The notes below the pieces were generated by a model. It was given only the letters and a program-made list of their open reading frames with translations. It was not told the origin of the DNA and made no database searches. From assembly GCA_964483625.1 (NCBI GenBank), contig CAZABB010000026.1, forward strand, positions 1 to 25,215: a stretch of 25,215 nt of DNA. The letters run 5' to 3'. The stretch is from JAFGQU01 sp964483625 (GTDB taxonomy: Bacteria; Omnitrophota; Gorgyraeia; Duberdicusellales; 4484-171). Position numbers and translations under genes: made by a program. This document shows, piece by piece, positions 6,211 through 13,609 of this stretch (positions are counted from its first letter, which is position 1; the number at the start of each line of letters is the position of its first letter).

Positions 6211-8649
6211 ATGAGTATATACATGAGAATGAAGAAATTTATTATCGCCGGCGTCATCGGCGTCCTTATCGGGAACGCTTTTTGCGGGTATGCTCAAAGC
6301 AAGGAAGAGGAAGCGTTTTATGTGGCGGAAAAAGCGTTTCTCGATAAGTTTTATCAGGCGAGTGTGACGCTGTTTGAGAAATTCATCAACGATTATCCTG
6401 AAAGCGGAAATCTTTTGGCCGCGAAGTTGTACATCGCTAAGTCCCTGTATTTTCAGCAGAATTATGTCAAAGCATTGACGACTCTGGAACAGCTCAAAAC
6501 CGCACCCGGCAACGAGGAGATTATCGACCAGGTATACTACTGGCTGGGGCAAATATCTTTTCAGGGAAAGAATTTTCCTCAAGCACTTGAATATGCTCAG
6601 GATATTATCACCGAACACCCTGATTCGTCTCTTATAGGATGGGCGCATTATCTTTCCGCGGAATGTTACGTGCAGATGGATCAGTACGCGGAAAGCGAGA
6701 AAGAATTGGAAGCGATCGTGAGCAAAAGCGAAGACCGGAAGCTTCGGGAGAAGGCTGTTATTGAACTCTTAAACGTTTACTATCTGCAGCAGAAATATAA
6801 TCAGCTGGTTTCCTACGCCGAAGACGCCCTGTCGCGTCTTGAGACCCGGCAGGCGAAATCACAGCTGTTTTTCTATAAGGGAGAAGGGCACTATGGGAAA
6901 AATGAGTTCGAGACGGCACGTAAGATATTCGCGCAAGGTCTTAATTTCGCCGATGAGGAAAACCTGGTCGATCTTTACCTGCAGCGGCTGGGGGATTGTT
7001 TCCTGTCGCTGGATAATGAAGCTCAGGCCAGGGCGTATTATGACCGCATAGCATCGGATGAGCTCAAATCGTATTCGTTCATCAATTACTACCTTCATTT
7101 GAAACAATGTAATGAGGTGTTTGCCAGTGCTGAAGAATTTCTGGAAAAATTTCCCTCAAGCACCTATATCGCCCAGGTATATTTACATAAGGCCGATTGT
7201 CTGTACGATCTGGGGCGGGTCAATGACGCTCTCAGTGTTTACCAGGAAATCGTGACGAAATTCGATTCTTCTTCGCTGCGAAATGTCATTGATCAGGCGC
7301 ATTACGGCCTGGCGTGGTGCTATCTGAAGGTAGGGGAATTTAAAAAAGCGATTGAGGGATTCAAAGAAACAATACAGTTTACGGATAATTTCATCGTACG
7401 GGTCAGTTCACAGATCCAGATCGCCGATGCCTATCAGGAAAAAGAAATGTATGACGCGGCGTTGGAGACCTATAATCGTATCCTGAAGGAATATCCGGAT
7501 AATATTTATTCCGATTATATTCAGTTCCAGATCGGAATGATTTTCCTCAAGAATGACCGCCTGGAGGAAGCAAAATTCAGTTTCAAGAACCTGGAGAAGA
7601 CATTCCCCGAATCGAAACTTACACCGCAGGCGCAGTATTACCTGGCGGCCAGTTATTTTTCCGAAGGAAATTACCGGCCCGCCGAGGACATATTGAAAAC
7701 ATTTTCCCAGCGGTTCCCTAACCATACTCTGACCGAACGGGCCCGGTATCTCTACGGTAAATGCCTGTTCAATCAGGGGCAATACCAGAAGGCTCTGGAT
7801 ATTTTCCACGAACTCATCAGTTCAATTTCCAGTAACGAACTGCGTCAGGTTATTTTTATCGATACCGCCTACGCGTACCTGAATCTGAATCGGGAGGATA
7901 AGGCCAAAGAGATCTTAGATGAATTTACCCGGCGGTTCAGGCAGTCCCGGCATCTTCCTTCGGTACTCTTGAATCTGGGAAATCTCCATGAACAGGAAAA
8001 TGATTATGAACGGGCCCAGACGTATTATGAGCGGATTATCCGGGACCATCCTCACGGCACCGTATATTATGAAGCCAAGCTCGCTCTAGCCCATTTATTC
8101 TGGCAAAAAGGCGATTTGACCAAAGCCGAGCAGCACTTGAAGGAACTCGCTTCGGGTAACAATGAGAATGCCCGACAGCGTGCGACCCTTTATCTGGGAG
8201 ATATGTACGCCCAGCAGCAGGATGCTCAGGCCGCGTTTAAACTGTATGAAGAAGTCATCCGCAGCCAGAGTCGTTTGAGCACGATGGCTCGGGCGAAAAA
8301 AGGAATGCTGTTAAAGGAGAATAAGCGGTACGCCGAAGCGGTCAGTACGATAGGAAAAGCTATTGATGAGGGAGTTGAAGATCCCCAGTTGTATCTGGCA
8401 TTAGGGTATTGCCTGGAAAAAATAGAGGCGGACGAAGACGCGTTGGCTGAGTATTTCAAAGTTGTCTACCTGCACCAGGACTCGCATTATACGGTGAAGG
8501 CGTATTTTCGTATCGCCAAGATTTATCGCGAGCAGAATCAGTTGCGTCAGGCAAAAGAGATTTATGAAAAAATCGCCGCGATAGATGTGGGGGAGGCGAA
8601 GATCGCCCGCGAGAGGATTGAGGAGATCGATAAAGAATTGAAGAAATAG
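6211..8649 (+). CDS. Large exported TPR-repeat protein (YbgF/BamD-like repeats)
   Basis: The 812-aa protein begins with a signal peptide (MKKFIIAGVIGVLIGNAFCGYAQ); starts at 6211, 6223 or 6229 all keep it, and AAGAAGAA lies directly before 6211. The rest is an almost unbroken array of tetratricopeptide units, each with the A..Y...F..Y.......A.Y..A..Y pattern, for example YDAALETYNRILKEYPDN, YQKALDIFHELI and YERAQTYYERIIRDHPHG. Such arrays are protein-protein scaffolds, and the spacing with E-Y/F-P at unit ends resembles YbgF and BamD repeats of envelope proteins. It stands just before ExbB/TolQ and ExbD/TolR genes on the same strand, as YbgF-like proteins often do in Tol-Pal loci. I infer a periplasmic scaffold serving that energised complex. 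No enzyme motif is seen. Confidence 0.8.
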   Translation: MSIYMRMKKFIIAGVIGVLIGNAFCGYAQSKEEEAFYVAEKAFLDKFYQASVTLFEKFINDYPESGNLLAAKLYIAKSLYFQQNYVKALTTLEQLKTAPGNEEIIDQVYYWLGQISFQGKNFPQALEYAQDIITEHPDSSLIGWAHYLSAECYVQMDQYAESEKELEAIVSKSEDRKLREKAVIELLNVYYLQQKYNQLVSYAEDALSRLETRQAKSQLFFYKGEGHYGKNEFETARKIFAQGLNFADEENLVDLYLQRLGDCFLSLDNEAQARAYYDRIASDELKSYSFINYYLHLKQCNEVFASAEEFLEKFPSSTYIAQVYLHKADCLYDLGRVNDALSVYQEIVTKFDSSSLRNVIDQAHYGLAWCYLKVGEFKKAIEGFKETIQFTDNFIVRVSSQIQIADAYQEKEMYDAALETYNRILKEYPDNIYSDYIQFQIGMIFLKNDRLEEAKFSFKNLEKTFPESKLTPQAQYYLAASYFSEGNYRPAEDILKTFSQRFPNHTLTERARYLYGKCLFNQGQYQKALDIFHELISSISSNELRQVIFIDTAYAYLNLNREDKAKEILDEFTRRFRQSRHLPSVLLNLGNLHEQENDYERAQTYYERIIRDHPHGTVYYEAKLALAHLFWQKGDLTKAEQHLKELASGNNENARQRATLYLGDMYAQQQDAQAAFKLYEEVIRSQSRLSTMARAKKGMLLKENKRYAEAVSTIGKAIDEGVEDPQLYLALGYCLEKIEADEDALAEYFKVVYLHQDSHYTVKAYFRIAKIYREQNQLRQAKEIYEKIAAIDVGEAKIARERIEEIDKELKK

Positions 8650-8657
8650 TTATATGA

Positions 8658-8780
8658 ATAACCAATCACCAAGAAACAAGATACAAACAAATTCCAATAT
8701 TCAATTTCCAAACGGATACCGTTTTTGTTTGATTATTGGGATTTGGTGATTATTTGGTTATTGTATCTTGGTTATTGGGA
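8658..8780. repeat. Large degenerate palindrome with strand-asymmetric arms
   Basis: The centre is AAACGG-ATA-CCGTTT (8710-8724). The left arm is almost free of G (AATAACCAATCACCAAG...), the right arm almost free of C (...ATCTTGGTTATTGGG). Reverse-complementing the right arm gives matching blocks: AATAACCAA at the outer end, CCAATA(A/T)TCAA inside, AAACGG at the centre. It fills most of the spacer between the TPR gene and the exbB-like gene. I do not recognise a named family. Confidence 0.65.
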
Positions 8781-8797
8781 TTTTTAGTAATTTATAA
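8768..8797 (+). promoter_or_regulatory. Possible sigma-70 promoter for the exbB-like operon
   Basis: TTGGTT at 8768-8773 and TTTATA/TTATAA at 8791-8797 are spaced 17-18 nt apart, followed by an excellent Shine-Dalgarno (AAGGAGGA) before the ATG at 8816. The -35 box falls in the right arm of the palindrome. The match is moderate and the region is AT-rich. Confidence 0.35.
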
Positions 8798-8815
8798 AAA
8801 TTAAGGAGGAAAAAG

Positions 8816-9448
8816 ATGGTAGAGTTAATCGTAAAAGGCGGGTGGCTCATGGCGCCGATTGTATTAAGTTCGGTGTTTTCTCTGACGATTATCATCGAAC
8901 GGCTCATCTGTTTCGCCCGGATTCGGCTGAACATAGCCGAACTTTTAGCTGAAATTTTCGGTTACGTCAAGAAGAACCGTATGAAGGAAGCTATCGATCT
9001 TTGTTCGGCGCATCCTTCCTATCTGACTAATATTATCAAAGCCGGGCTCTTTCATTATGATCAGTCCAAGGAGATAGTGAAAGAAGCGATGGAGAACGCG
9101 TCGCTGTATGAGGTTCCGCACCTGGAGAAGAACCTTAATTTTTTAAGTACCATGGCTCACGTTACTCCGCTCCTTGGGCTTCTGGGGACGGTAGTGGGAC
9201 TGGTGAAATGTTTTGCCGTTATCGAACAGAAAGCGATCAGTGTGGGCGTGGTGAATCCTTCCGATCTTGCCGGAGGGATATGGGAGGCTCTCTTGACCAC
9301 CGTCGCCGGTTTATGTGTGGCTATCCCTTCTTTCTTGGCGTATAATTATTTTGTCCATAAAGTAAATATGTACGTTTTATCGGCGGAAAGGGCCAGTACG
9401 GAATTATTGGAAGTCCTCTCAGAACGAAGCTATCGCAATGAGATTTAA
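8816..9448 (+). CDS. exbB: MotA/TolQ/ExbB-family proton channel protein
   Basis: With ExbD/TolR this family forms an inner-membrane proton channel that energises a TonB- or TolA-like partner. The 210-aa product has three membrane spans: about residues 7-27 (GGWLMAPIVLSSVFSLTIII), about 105-130 (TMAHVTPLLGLLGTVVGLVKCF) and about 155-180 (WEALLTTVAGLCVAIPSFLAYNYF). The second and third contain the conserved PLLGLLGTVVG and ALLTTVAGL blocks of the channel, and a cytoplasmic loop separates spans 1 and 2. The start is well supported by AAGGAGGA 8 nt upstream. Its end overlaps the exbD-like start by 11 nt. Whether it serves a Tol-like or TonB-like role cannot be settled from sequence; the symbol is by family only. 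Confidence 0.9.
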   Translation: MVELIVKGGWLMAPIVLSSVFSLTIIIERLICFARIRLNIAELLAEIFGYVKKNRMKEAIDLCSAHPSYLTNIIKAGLFHYDQSKEIVKEAMENASLYEVPHLEKNLNFLSTMAHVTPLLGLLGTVVGLVKCFAVIEQKAISVGVVNPSDLAGGIWEALLTTVAGLCVAIPSFLAYNYFVHKVNMYVLSAERASTELLEVLSERSYRNEI

Positions 9449-9836
9449 AAAACGTCTTACCCTCGAGAGCGGTATTAAACAGATGGAGATAGCTCCCCTG
9501 ATCGATTGTATCTTTCTGCTTTTGATCTTTTTTATGCTTACTTCAAATTTCATCGTTGTTCCGGGCATTAACGTCAAACTTCCCAAAGCCGTCTCAAGTG
9601 ACGCGGTGAATACGCGTACGGTAACGATCGTGATATCGTCGGAAGATATCATCTATCTTGACGGTGAACCGCTGAGTAGGGATGAGTTGGAGGAATATCT
9701 TTCATCCGGTCGTACCGATTCGGTATTTATCAAGTCCGACCGGGATACTTCGATGGGAACGGTCGTAGAGATATGGGATGTTTGCAAGCGGTTGGGGATT
9801 GAAAAAATCGGAATCGCGACGACGTATGAGGATTAA
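9438..9836 (+). CDS. exbD: ExbD/TolR-family biopolymer transport protein
   Basis: The 132-aa protein has one N-terminal membrane span (APLIDCIFLLLIFFMLTSNF) with Asp at residue 23. This is the position of the essential proton-carrying aspartate in TolR (D23) and ExbD (D25). The periplasmic domain follows: NVKLPKAVSSD, then IYLDGEPLSRDELEEYL and VFIKSDRDTSMGTVVEIWDVCKRLGIEKIGIAT, all standard for the family. It starts inside the 3' end of the exbB-like gene, so translation is coupled. It is the expected partner of the upstream channel subunit and of the TonB-like protein downstream. Confidence 0.92.
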   Translation: MRFKKRLTLESGIKQMEIAPLIDCIFLLLIFFMLTSNFIVVPGINVKLPKAVSSDAVNTRTVTIVISSEDIIYLDGEPLSRDELEEYLSSGRTDSVFIKSDRDTSMGTVVEIWDVCKRLGIEKIGIATTYED

Positions 9837-9857
9837 AAAAGAGGCGGGACTTTTGTT

Positions 9858-10406
9858 ATGAGACGACGGGGCTACCTGTTCTGGGGGTTCCTTTTATCGG
9901 TCGTCCTGCATGGTTTCTTCTTTTTCGGACTGGATCCGCTTCTGTTTAAAGATACGACCCCGGTCATTGTCAGCTGGCTGGACTTGCTTTCAACCGGAGA
10001 CCTGGAGGATTCCTATGAGCACAGGGTGAGTCTGGAACGAGAACTGGTTGAGCCGGATGTTTCCAAAGATTTTTTTTCGGCGTTGTTTCCTAAGAGCATA
10101 TTTACCTATCGGGTCGGGAGTCATGGCTTCTTCCTGTCGGATGAAACCAGTTTTCACCCCCAGCCGGCTCAGATTGTTCTACCGTATCGGCGTATTTCTT
10201 TGGCCCATCTGGTCGATCCCGAAAGTAAACGTCTCTCCTATCGTACGGGCATTTCTTCCCTGGGATGGGTTCTGGTCGTGACTCCGGTTACGCTGCCGCT
10301 TCACGCCAGTACGCAGGATTATGCTCGGGAACATCTGAAATCTTCTCTCCTACGCCTGGGAGAAGATAATTTTGTCTGGACAAATGTGCAATTAGTGATA
10401 AAATGA
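9858..10406 (+). CDS. Short TonB/TolA-like energy-transducing protein
   Basis: This 182-aa protein has an N-terminal membrane anchor preceded by RRR. The anchor carries the S-x3-H motif (SVVLH, Ser14 and His18) that in TonB and TolA contacts the ExbB-ExbD or TolQ-TolR channel; E. coli TonB has SVCIH there and TolA SAVLH. The gene follows directly on an exbB/exbD pair, which supports the assignment. The rest is unusual: there is no proline-rich or long helical spanner, only about 90 residues of acidic linker and a small C-terminal domain (SLGWVLVVTPVTLPLHA...LLRLGEDNFVWTNVQLVIK) that I cannot match with certainty to the TonB fold. The stop overlaps the next start as ATGA. I am fairly sure of the anchor and less sure of the C-terminal role. 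Confidence 0.6.
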   Translation: MRRRGYLFWGFLLSVVLHGFFFFGLDPLLFKDTTPVIVSWLDLLSTGDLEDSYEHRVSLERELVEPDVSKDFFSALFPKSIFTYRVGSHGFFLSDETSFHPQPAQIVLPYRRISLAHLVDPESKRLSYRTGISSLGWVLVVTPVTLPLHASTQDYAREHLKSSLLRLGEDNFVWTNVQLVIK

Positions 10407-10621
10407 AAGTTGATATAGCGCTTGTTTTTTCAGCTTTTTTTTGCTTTGAGTTAGTATTGTTTTTTGCGAATCTCCAGTGGGAAAATTGTAAAGTTTTGGT
10501 CAAGCGTGTGGCTAAGGCAAAGATAGTAAAATGTGAGATTTGTTCTCACGTATATTTTATTTCGTCAATCACCACTTATTCAAAATGTCCGATGTGTCTG
10601 AGTATCGCAAAAACAACATGA
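10403..10621 (+). CDS. Small membrane-anchored zinc-ribbon-like protein
   Basis: This is a 72-aa protein with an N-terminal hydrophobic helix (about residues 5-22, IALVFSAFFCFELVLFF). After it comes one C-x2-C ... C-x2-C pattern (CEIC and CPMC, about 15 residues apart), like a zinc ribbon or rubredoxin knuckle. I do not recognise the family. Its ATG overlaps the stop of the TonB-like gene (ATGA, 10403-10406), and its own stop overlaps the next start in the same way. This strongly suggests it is a real, translationally coupled gene of the envelope operon. Confidence 0.6.
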   Translation: MKVDIALVFSAFFCFELVLFFANLQWENCKVLVKRVAKAKIVKCEICSHVYFISSITTYSKCPMCLSIAKTT

Positions 10622-10842
10622 TTACCGAAATTGGTATTGTTGCCGGGGAAATATGGCATTTTCTTGATCGGAACGGTGCGGCCGATTTGAAAAATCTTTT
10701 TTCCGGTATTGACCGCAGACCTGAGGTGATTCTTATGAGTCTAGGCTGGCTGGCCCGGGAAGGGCATGTCGTGGTGGGAGATAACGAAGGGGAGTATCGT
10801 ATCTGTTTAAGGATGATGAATGAGGAAGGAAGTTTTTTTTAA
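10618..10842 (+). CDS. Small winged-helix protein (DUF2582-like)
   Basis: I chose the ATG at 10618, which overlaps the previous stop as ATGA. Upstream in-frame starts at 10540 and 10585 would run through the zinc-ribbon gene. The 74-aa product MITEIGIVAGEIWHFLDRNG...EVILMSLGWLAREGHVVV matches the style of the small winged helix-turn-helix domain of the DUF2582 kind: helix, helix, recognition helix with LGWLARE, then a beta wing. Such proteins are presumed DNA-binding, but little is known of targets. Being the last gene of the exbB/exbD operon, it may regulate it; that is inference. Confidence 0.65.
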   Translation: MITEIGIVAGEIWHFLDRNGAADLKNLFSGIDRRPEVILMSLGWLAREGHVVVGDNEGEYRICLRMMNEEGSFF

Positions 10843-10872
10843 CTTAAAAAGTCTTAGCTACTAATATAATAT

Positions 10873-11205
10873 ATGAAACGTCACCTATCTTCTCATTCCC
10901 AACAAAAAGGTGTTATTCTGGCGATTGCGGCGATTATGCTTGTTGTCCTTTCCCTTCTGGCTCTGGTTGCCCTGTTTGTGATGACCCAGGAAGCACGTGT
11001 CGCTGAACATAAAATCAAGCGTATCCGGGCGTATTACGCGGCCAAGGCCGGCATTGTTCACGCTCTCGATTACATCCGCCGCAATGATGTCTCGGTTGTC
11101 GCGATACCGCCTCTTGATGTAGGGGAGGTAACGGTTTTTTTCTCCGGCACCACTGGTACCGGTCCTCGCGGGACCGATACCCTTTCCGCTACGGTTCGCT
11201 ACTGA
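10873..11205 (+). CDS. PilX-like minor pilus assembly protein
   Basis: The 110-aa product has a short basic leader ending in QQKG, then a long hydrophobic helix (VILAIAAIMLVVLSLLALVALFVM) and the segment RAYYAAKAGIVHALDYIRR. This is the pattern of PilX/GspK-type N-termini: cleavage after glycine, no Glu at position 5, and an A-rich helix with YYAAxAG. The remainder is short and ends in a beta-like, Thr/Gly-rich stretch, so it is smaller than usual PilX proteins. TATAAT lies 4 nt before the ATG and no Shine-Dalgarno is seen. It stands between the envelope operon and the main pilus operon. Confidence 0.65.
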   Translation: MKRHLSSHSQQKGVILAIAAIMLVVLSLLALVALFVMTQEARVAEHKIKRIRAYYAAKAGIVHALDYIRRNDVSVVAIPPLDVGEVTVFFSGTTGTGPRGTDTLSATVRY

Positions 11206-11389
11206 TCTTTTTCCTTGCCTTTTCCCCCATATATTTTGGTAAAAATATTATATATAGGGTATATACATCTATGTACGTGGGGGCAGATAACTTTCCTCGA
11301 TAAGGCTGCTTTTTTACCCCCAATATATAGTATGGTAACGAGGAAGGTGCAATATATTCAATATTATACAAAAAACATAGAAAAAGGTG
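11206..11389 (+). other. Intergenic region with possible pseudoknot
   Basis: No gene is seen here. GGGGGCAG (11279-11286) can pair with CTGC (11306-11309) and the C-run at 11317-11321. The loop sequence CTTTCCTCG (11291-11299) is complementary over nine positions, one G-U included, to CGAGGAAGG (11339-11347). Together these would make an H-type pseudoknot. A near-direct repeat of CCCCC(A)ATATAT...TGGTAA (about 11224-11242 and 11317-11337) also surrounds it. I could not match it to a known riboswitch. Confidence 0.35.
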
Positions 11390-11418
11390 TTGACATAAGT
11401 TAAAATAAATATTTAAAT
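11390..11418 (+). promoter_or_regulatory. Sigma-70-type promoter of the pilus operon
   Basis: TTGACA (11390-11395) and TTAAAT (11413-11418) have the ideal 17-nt spacing, about 25 nt upstream of the HTH gene. The -35 box is a perfect consensus and the -10 box is 4 of 6. It should drive the HTH-pilMN-pilO-pilP set. Confidence 0.65.
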
Positions 11419-11442
11419 GTATATGTAAAGAGAGTTAAGAAT

Positions 11443-11634
11443 ATGAAAAGAAAAAGGGATAGGGACTTAATGGATGTAGATGAACTTGCCGAATATCTGG
11501 GTTTACGCAAGCAAACTATCTACAACTGGCTCCATAAACGGAAAATTTCCGGCATAAAGATTGGTAAAGTATGGCGATTTGAGCGGGATGAGATCAAGAA
11601 CTGGCTGAAGGAGCATAGAGTAAAGAAGATATGA
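11443..11634 (+). CDS. Excisionase-type helix-turn-helix protein heading the pilus operon
   Basis: The 63-aa protein is a single MerR/excisionase-like DNA-binding domain (HTH_17 style). DVDELAEYLGLRKQTIYNWLHKRKISGIKIGKVWRF runs from the first helix through the recognition helix to the wing, followed by ERDEIKNWLKEH. Although named after phage excisionases, such single-domain proteins also serve as plain regulators. Its stop overlaps the pilM start (ATGA at 11631-11634). That makes it part of the pilus transcript and a likely autoregulator of it. A purine-rich AAAGAGAG precedes the ATG. Confidence 0.8.
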   Translation: MKRKRDRDLMDVDELAEYLGLRKQTIYNWLHKRKISGIKIGKVWRFERDEIKNWLKEHRVKKI

Positions 11635-13100
11635 GAGAAGTCGGTATATATTTAGGGAATAAAAAACTTTCGGTTGCGACTACGGAGAATCAAAAGCTTA
11701 TTTCTTTTACCGATCATACCCTTCAGGAAGCTCAAGATGATTCCGACAACGATGAACTCAATTTCGAGGTTTCACTCAACAAGATTTCCCGCGAACTCAA
11801 ACTTAATCCTAATGAAACAATTAACCTTTCCATTGCCGATAAAGAGTTTATTATCCGTTCTTTTGTTATTCCTTCCATGAGCCGGAAAGAGATCGAAAGC
11901 AGCATGGAGTTTGAGATCGATAAATATATTCCGTTTAAAATGGCGGATCTGGAATGGAATTACAGTTACGATAAGCTTTCGGGAGAGAATAAGATATTGA
12001 TCTCTTTCATCGGATATAAACGTAATAATTTCACCCAGTATACCGAGTCATTCAGCCGTCTGGGATTTACTCCCATGATTATCGAACCGGGGTGTTTGTC
12101 CTTGATGCGGATGATCCGCAGCCTGTCGGGGTATTCCCGGCTGCAGTGGTACGCGGTACTGGAGGTGACGCCGAAACAGGGGTATATTACCTTTTTTTAC
12201 AAGACTCTTCCGGTTTTCAGCCGCGTGGTGAACGTTGATCACGAGGGGGAAATCGACGCGGCGAAGGTCTTGGAAGAAACACGTTTTTCTTTTCAGTATT
12301 TCAAACGGGAATTCCGGGCCCATGACCTGGAGAAGATGATCGTGGTTACGCAGGAAGATCCCGCGAGTCTTGCGTCCCTGGGTGAAAGTCTTGAGTTGCC
12401 GGTAGATTTTCTGCAGCCTTCCGATTGTGTAAATTCGTCCGACACCCTGGATGTTCCCCGGCTCAAAGCTTATAGCGTGGCGGCGTTTGAGCATTTTCCC
12501 CGCCGGTTCTCACCGTGTCTGAAGAGTGAATCTCCGTTTTTGGGAAAGGTTAAAGATAAGGTATCTCCTCTGGGGACGGCTCTGGCGGTAGGGATCGTTG
12601 TCGTGGGGCTGATTGTTACGGTAATGATTAACATGTCCTATCACTCTAAGATCGTTATGCAGGAGAAAATACTCGCGGCTCAGCAGGAGAAAGTCCAGCT
12701 GAGTGAAGACTTGAAGCGCCAGAAAATAAGAGATATCAAGCGGTATATCGACGAAAAAGAAGAGCAGATCAACGTATTGGCGGCTAAAATCAAGTCCAAT
12801 GTACCTGTGGCAAGAATACTTTATCAGCTCCAGGCGTCAATTCTTTCCGGGACCGAAGGGCTTTGGCTTGACCGGATTGATTTTCGCGAAGCAGAATCGC
12901 AAGGCGCGTCTCTTCGTTTTCTGGGATATGTATATATGGGGGATTCCCGTAAGGAAACATTAAGTCTTGACCGGTTTATGTTGAATTTAAACCGGAACGA
13001 GGTGATAAAGAAAATGTTTCCCCGCCTGGAACTGGTGGGAAAAGACCGAAAAACATACGGCGGGTTTGATGTAACCCAGTTTGTAATCCGATTATACTGA
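11631..13100 (+). CDS. pilM: PilM-PilN fusion, pilus inner-membrane platform
   Basis: This is a 489-aa protein in two parts. Residues 1 to about 300 form the actin-like PilM domain (VGIYLGNKKLSVA first phosphate-type strand, then SFVIPSMSRKEIESSMEFEIDKYIPF and the EETRFSFQYF helix). A membrane span at about 311-335 (PLGTALAVGIVVVGLIVTVMI), a coiled coil (about 340-385) and a PilN-like domain (ILYQLQASILSGTEGLWLDRIDF...FVIRLY) follow. In most species PilM (about 350 aa) and PilN (about 200 aa) are separate, and PilM binds the short cytoplasmic tail of PilN; here they are one chain, which fixes the contact. The start overlaps the HTH gene, and the stop overlaps pilO by one base. The fusion is direct from the reading frame; the domain names are by similarity. 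Confidence 0.82.
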   Translation: MREVGIYLGNKKLSVATTENQKLISFTDHTLQEAQDDSDNDELNFEVSLNKISRELKLNPNETINLSIADKEFIIRSFVIPSMSRKEIESSMEFEIDKYIPFKMADLEWNYSYDKLSGENKILISFIGYKRNNFTQYTESFSRLGFTPMIIEPGCLSLMRMIRSLSGYSRLQWYAVLEVTPKQGYITFFYKTLPVFSRVVNVDHEGEIDAAKVLEETRFSFQYFKREFRAHDLEKMIVVTQEDPASLASLGESLELPVDFLQPSDCVNSSDTLDVPRLKAYSVAAFEHFPRRFSPCLKSESPFLGKVKDKVSPLGTALAVGIVVVGLIVTVMINMSYHSKIVMQEKILAAQQEKVQLSEDLKRQKIRDIKRYIDEKEEQINVLAAKIKSNVPVARILYQLQASILSGTEGLWLDRIDFREAESQGASLRFLGYVYMGDSRKETLSLDRFMLNLNRNEVIKKMFPRLELVGKDRKTYGGFDVTQFVIRLY

Positions 13101-13609
13101 TGGAACAACAATTGCTCCAATTCATTAACGATTATAAGAAATTTTTAATTGCCGGATTCATCCTGCTCTTATGCGTGTTCAGTGTTTTCAATAACCGGAG
13201 CCGTTATGAGGCAAAAGTCCGTTCTCTGAACCGGACGGTCGAGGAATGGGATGAGAAAATGGAGTTAGGAGAAGATCTGGTGAAGAAAGAACAGCTGTAT
13301 GAAAGTATCAACAGGGATTTGCTGCGGGATTTTTTCGCGTTGAAACAGATCATTGACCGTGCCGCCAATAAACATAAAGTCGTCTTTAATTCCCTTCGGC
13401 AGGGGTTAAAATCGGAAAAAGAACTCTTTCGTGAGATAGAAGTTCAGGTAAGTTTAACTGCTTCGTATAGTCAGGTTATGAAGCTTATCGCTGAACTGGA
13501 GAAGGCTCCTTCGGTACGTGTCACCGATCTGCGGATGGCGATGGAAGATAACGTGAATGAATTGAATGTTTCCTTAGTCATTGTCGGGTTAATAAGGAGA
13601 ACCCAATGA
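13100..13609 (+). CDS. pilO: PilO-like pilus inner-membrane platform protein
   Basis: The 169-aa protein has a short cytoplasmic start, one membrane span (about residues 15-30, FLIAGFILLLCVFSVF), a coiled coil (about 33-75) and a small ferredoxin-like periplasmic domain (EIEVQVSLTASYSQVMKLIAELEKAPSVRVTDLRM). This is the layout of PilO, which pairs with PilN under the secretin. Start and stop overlap both neighbours (TGATG and ATGA), so it is made together with PilMN and the PilP-like protein. Sequence identity to PilO is not obvious by eye; position and layout carry the call. Confidence 0.75.
   Translation: MEQQLLQFINDYKKFLIAGFILLLCVFSVFNNRSRYEAKVRSLNRTVEEWDEKMELGEDLVKKEQLYESINRDLLRDFFALKQIIDRAANKHKVVFNSLRQGLKSEKELFREIEVQVSLTASYSQVMKLIAELEKAPSVRVTDLRMAMEDNVNELNVSLVIVGLIRRTQ

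Noticed and set aside
10540..10617. Longer starts of the winged-helix protein
   Set aside because: They would overlap most of the zinc-ribbon coding end. The ATGA overlap at 10618 gives a clean domain start and matches the coupling used by the neighbours.
11206..11389. Known riboswitch (for example cyclic di-GMP class) before the pilus operon
   Set aside because: I could not find the conserved core of any riboswitch I know, and the promoter lies downstream of the structured part.
11443..11634. Excisionase-like gene as a sign of a prophage
   Set aside because: No integrase, phage structural gene or attachment site is near; it overlaps pilM and is better read as a pilus regulator.
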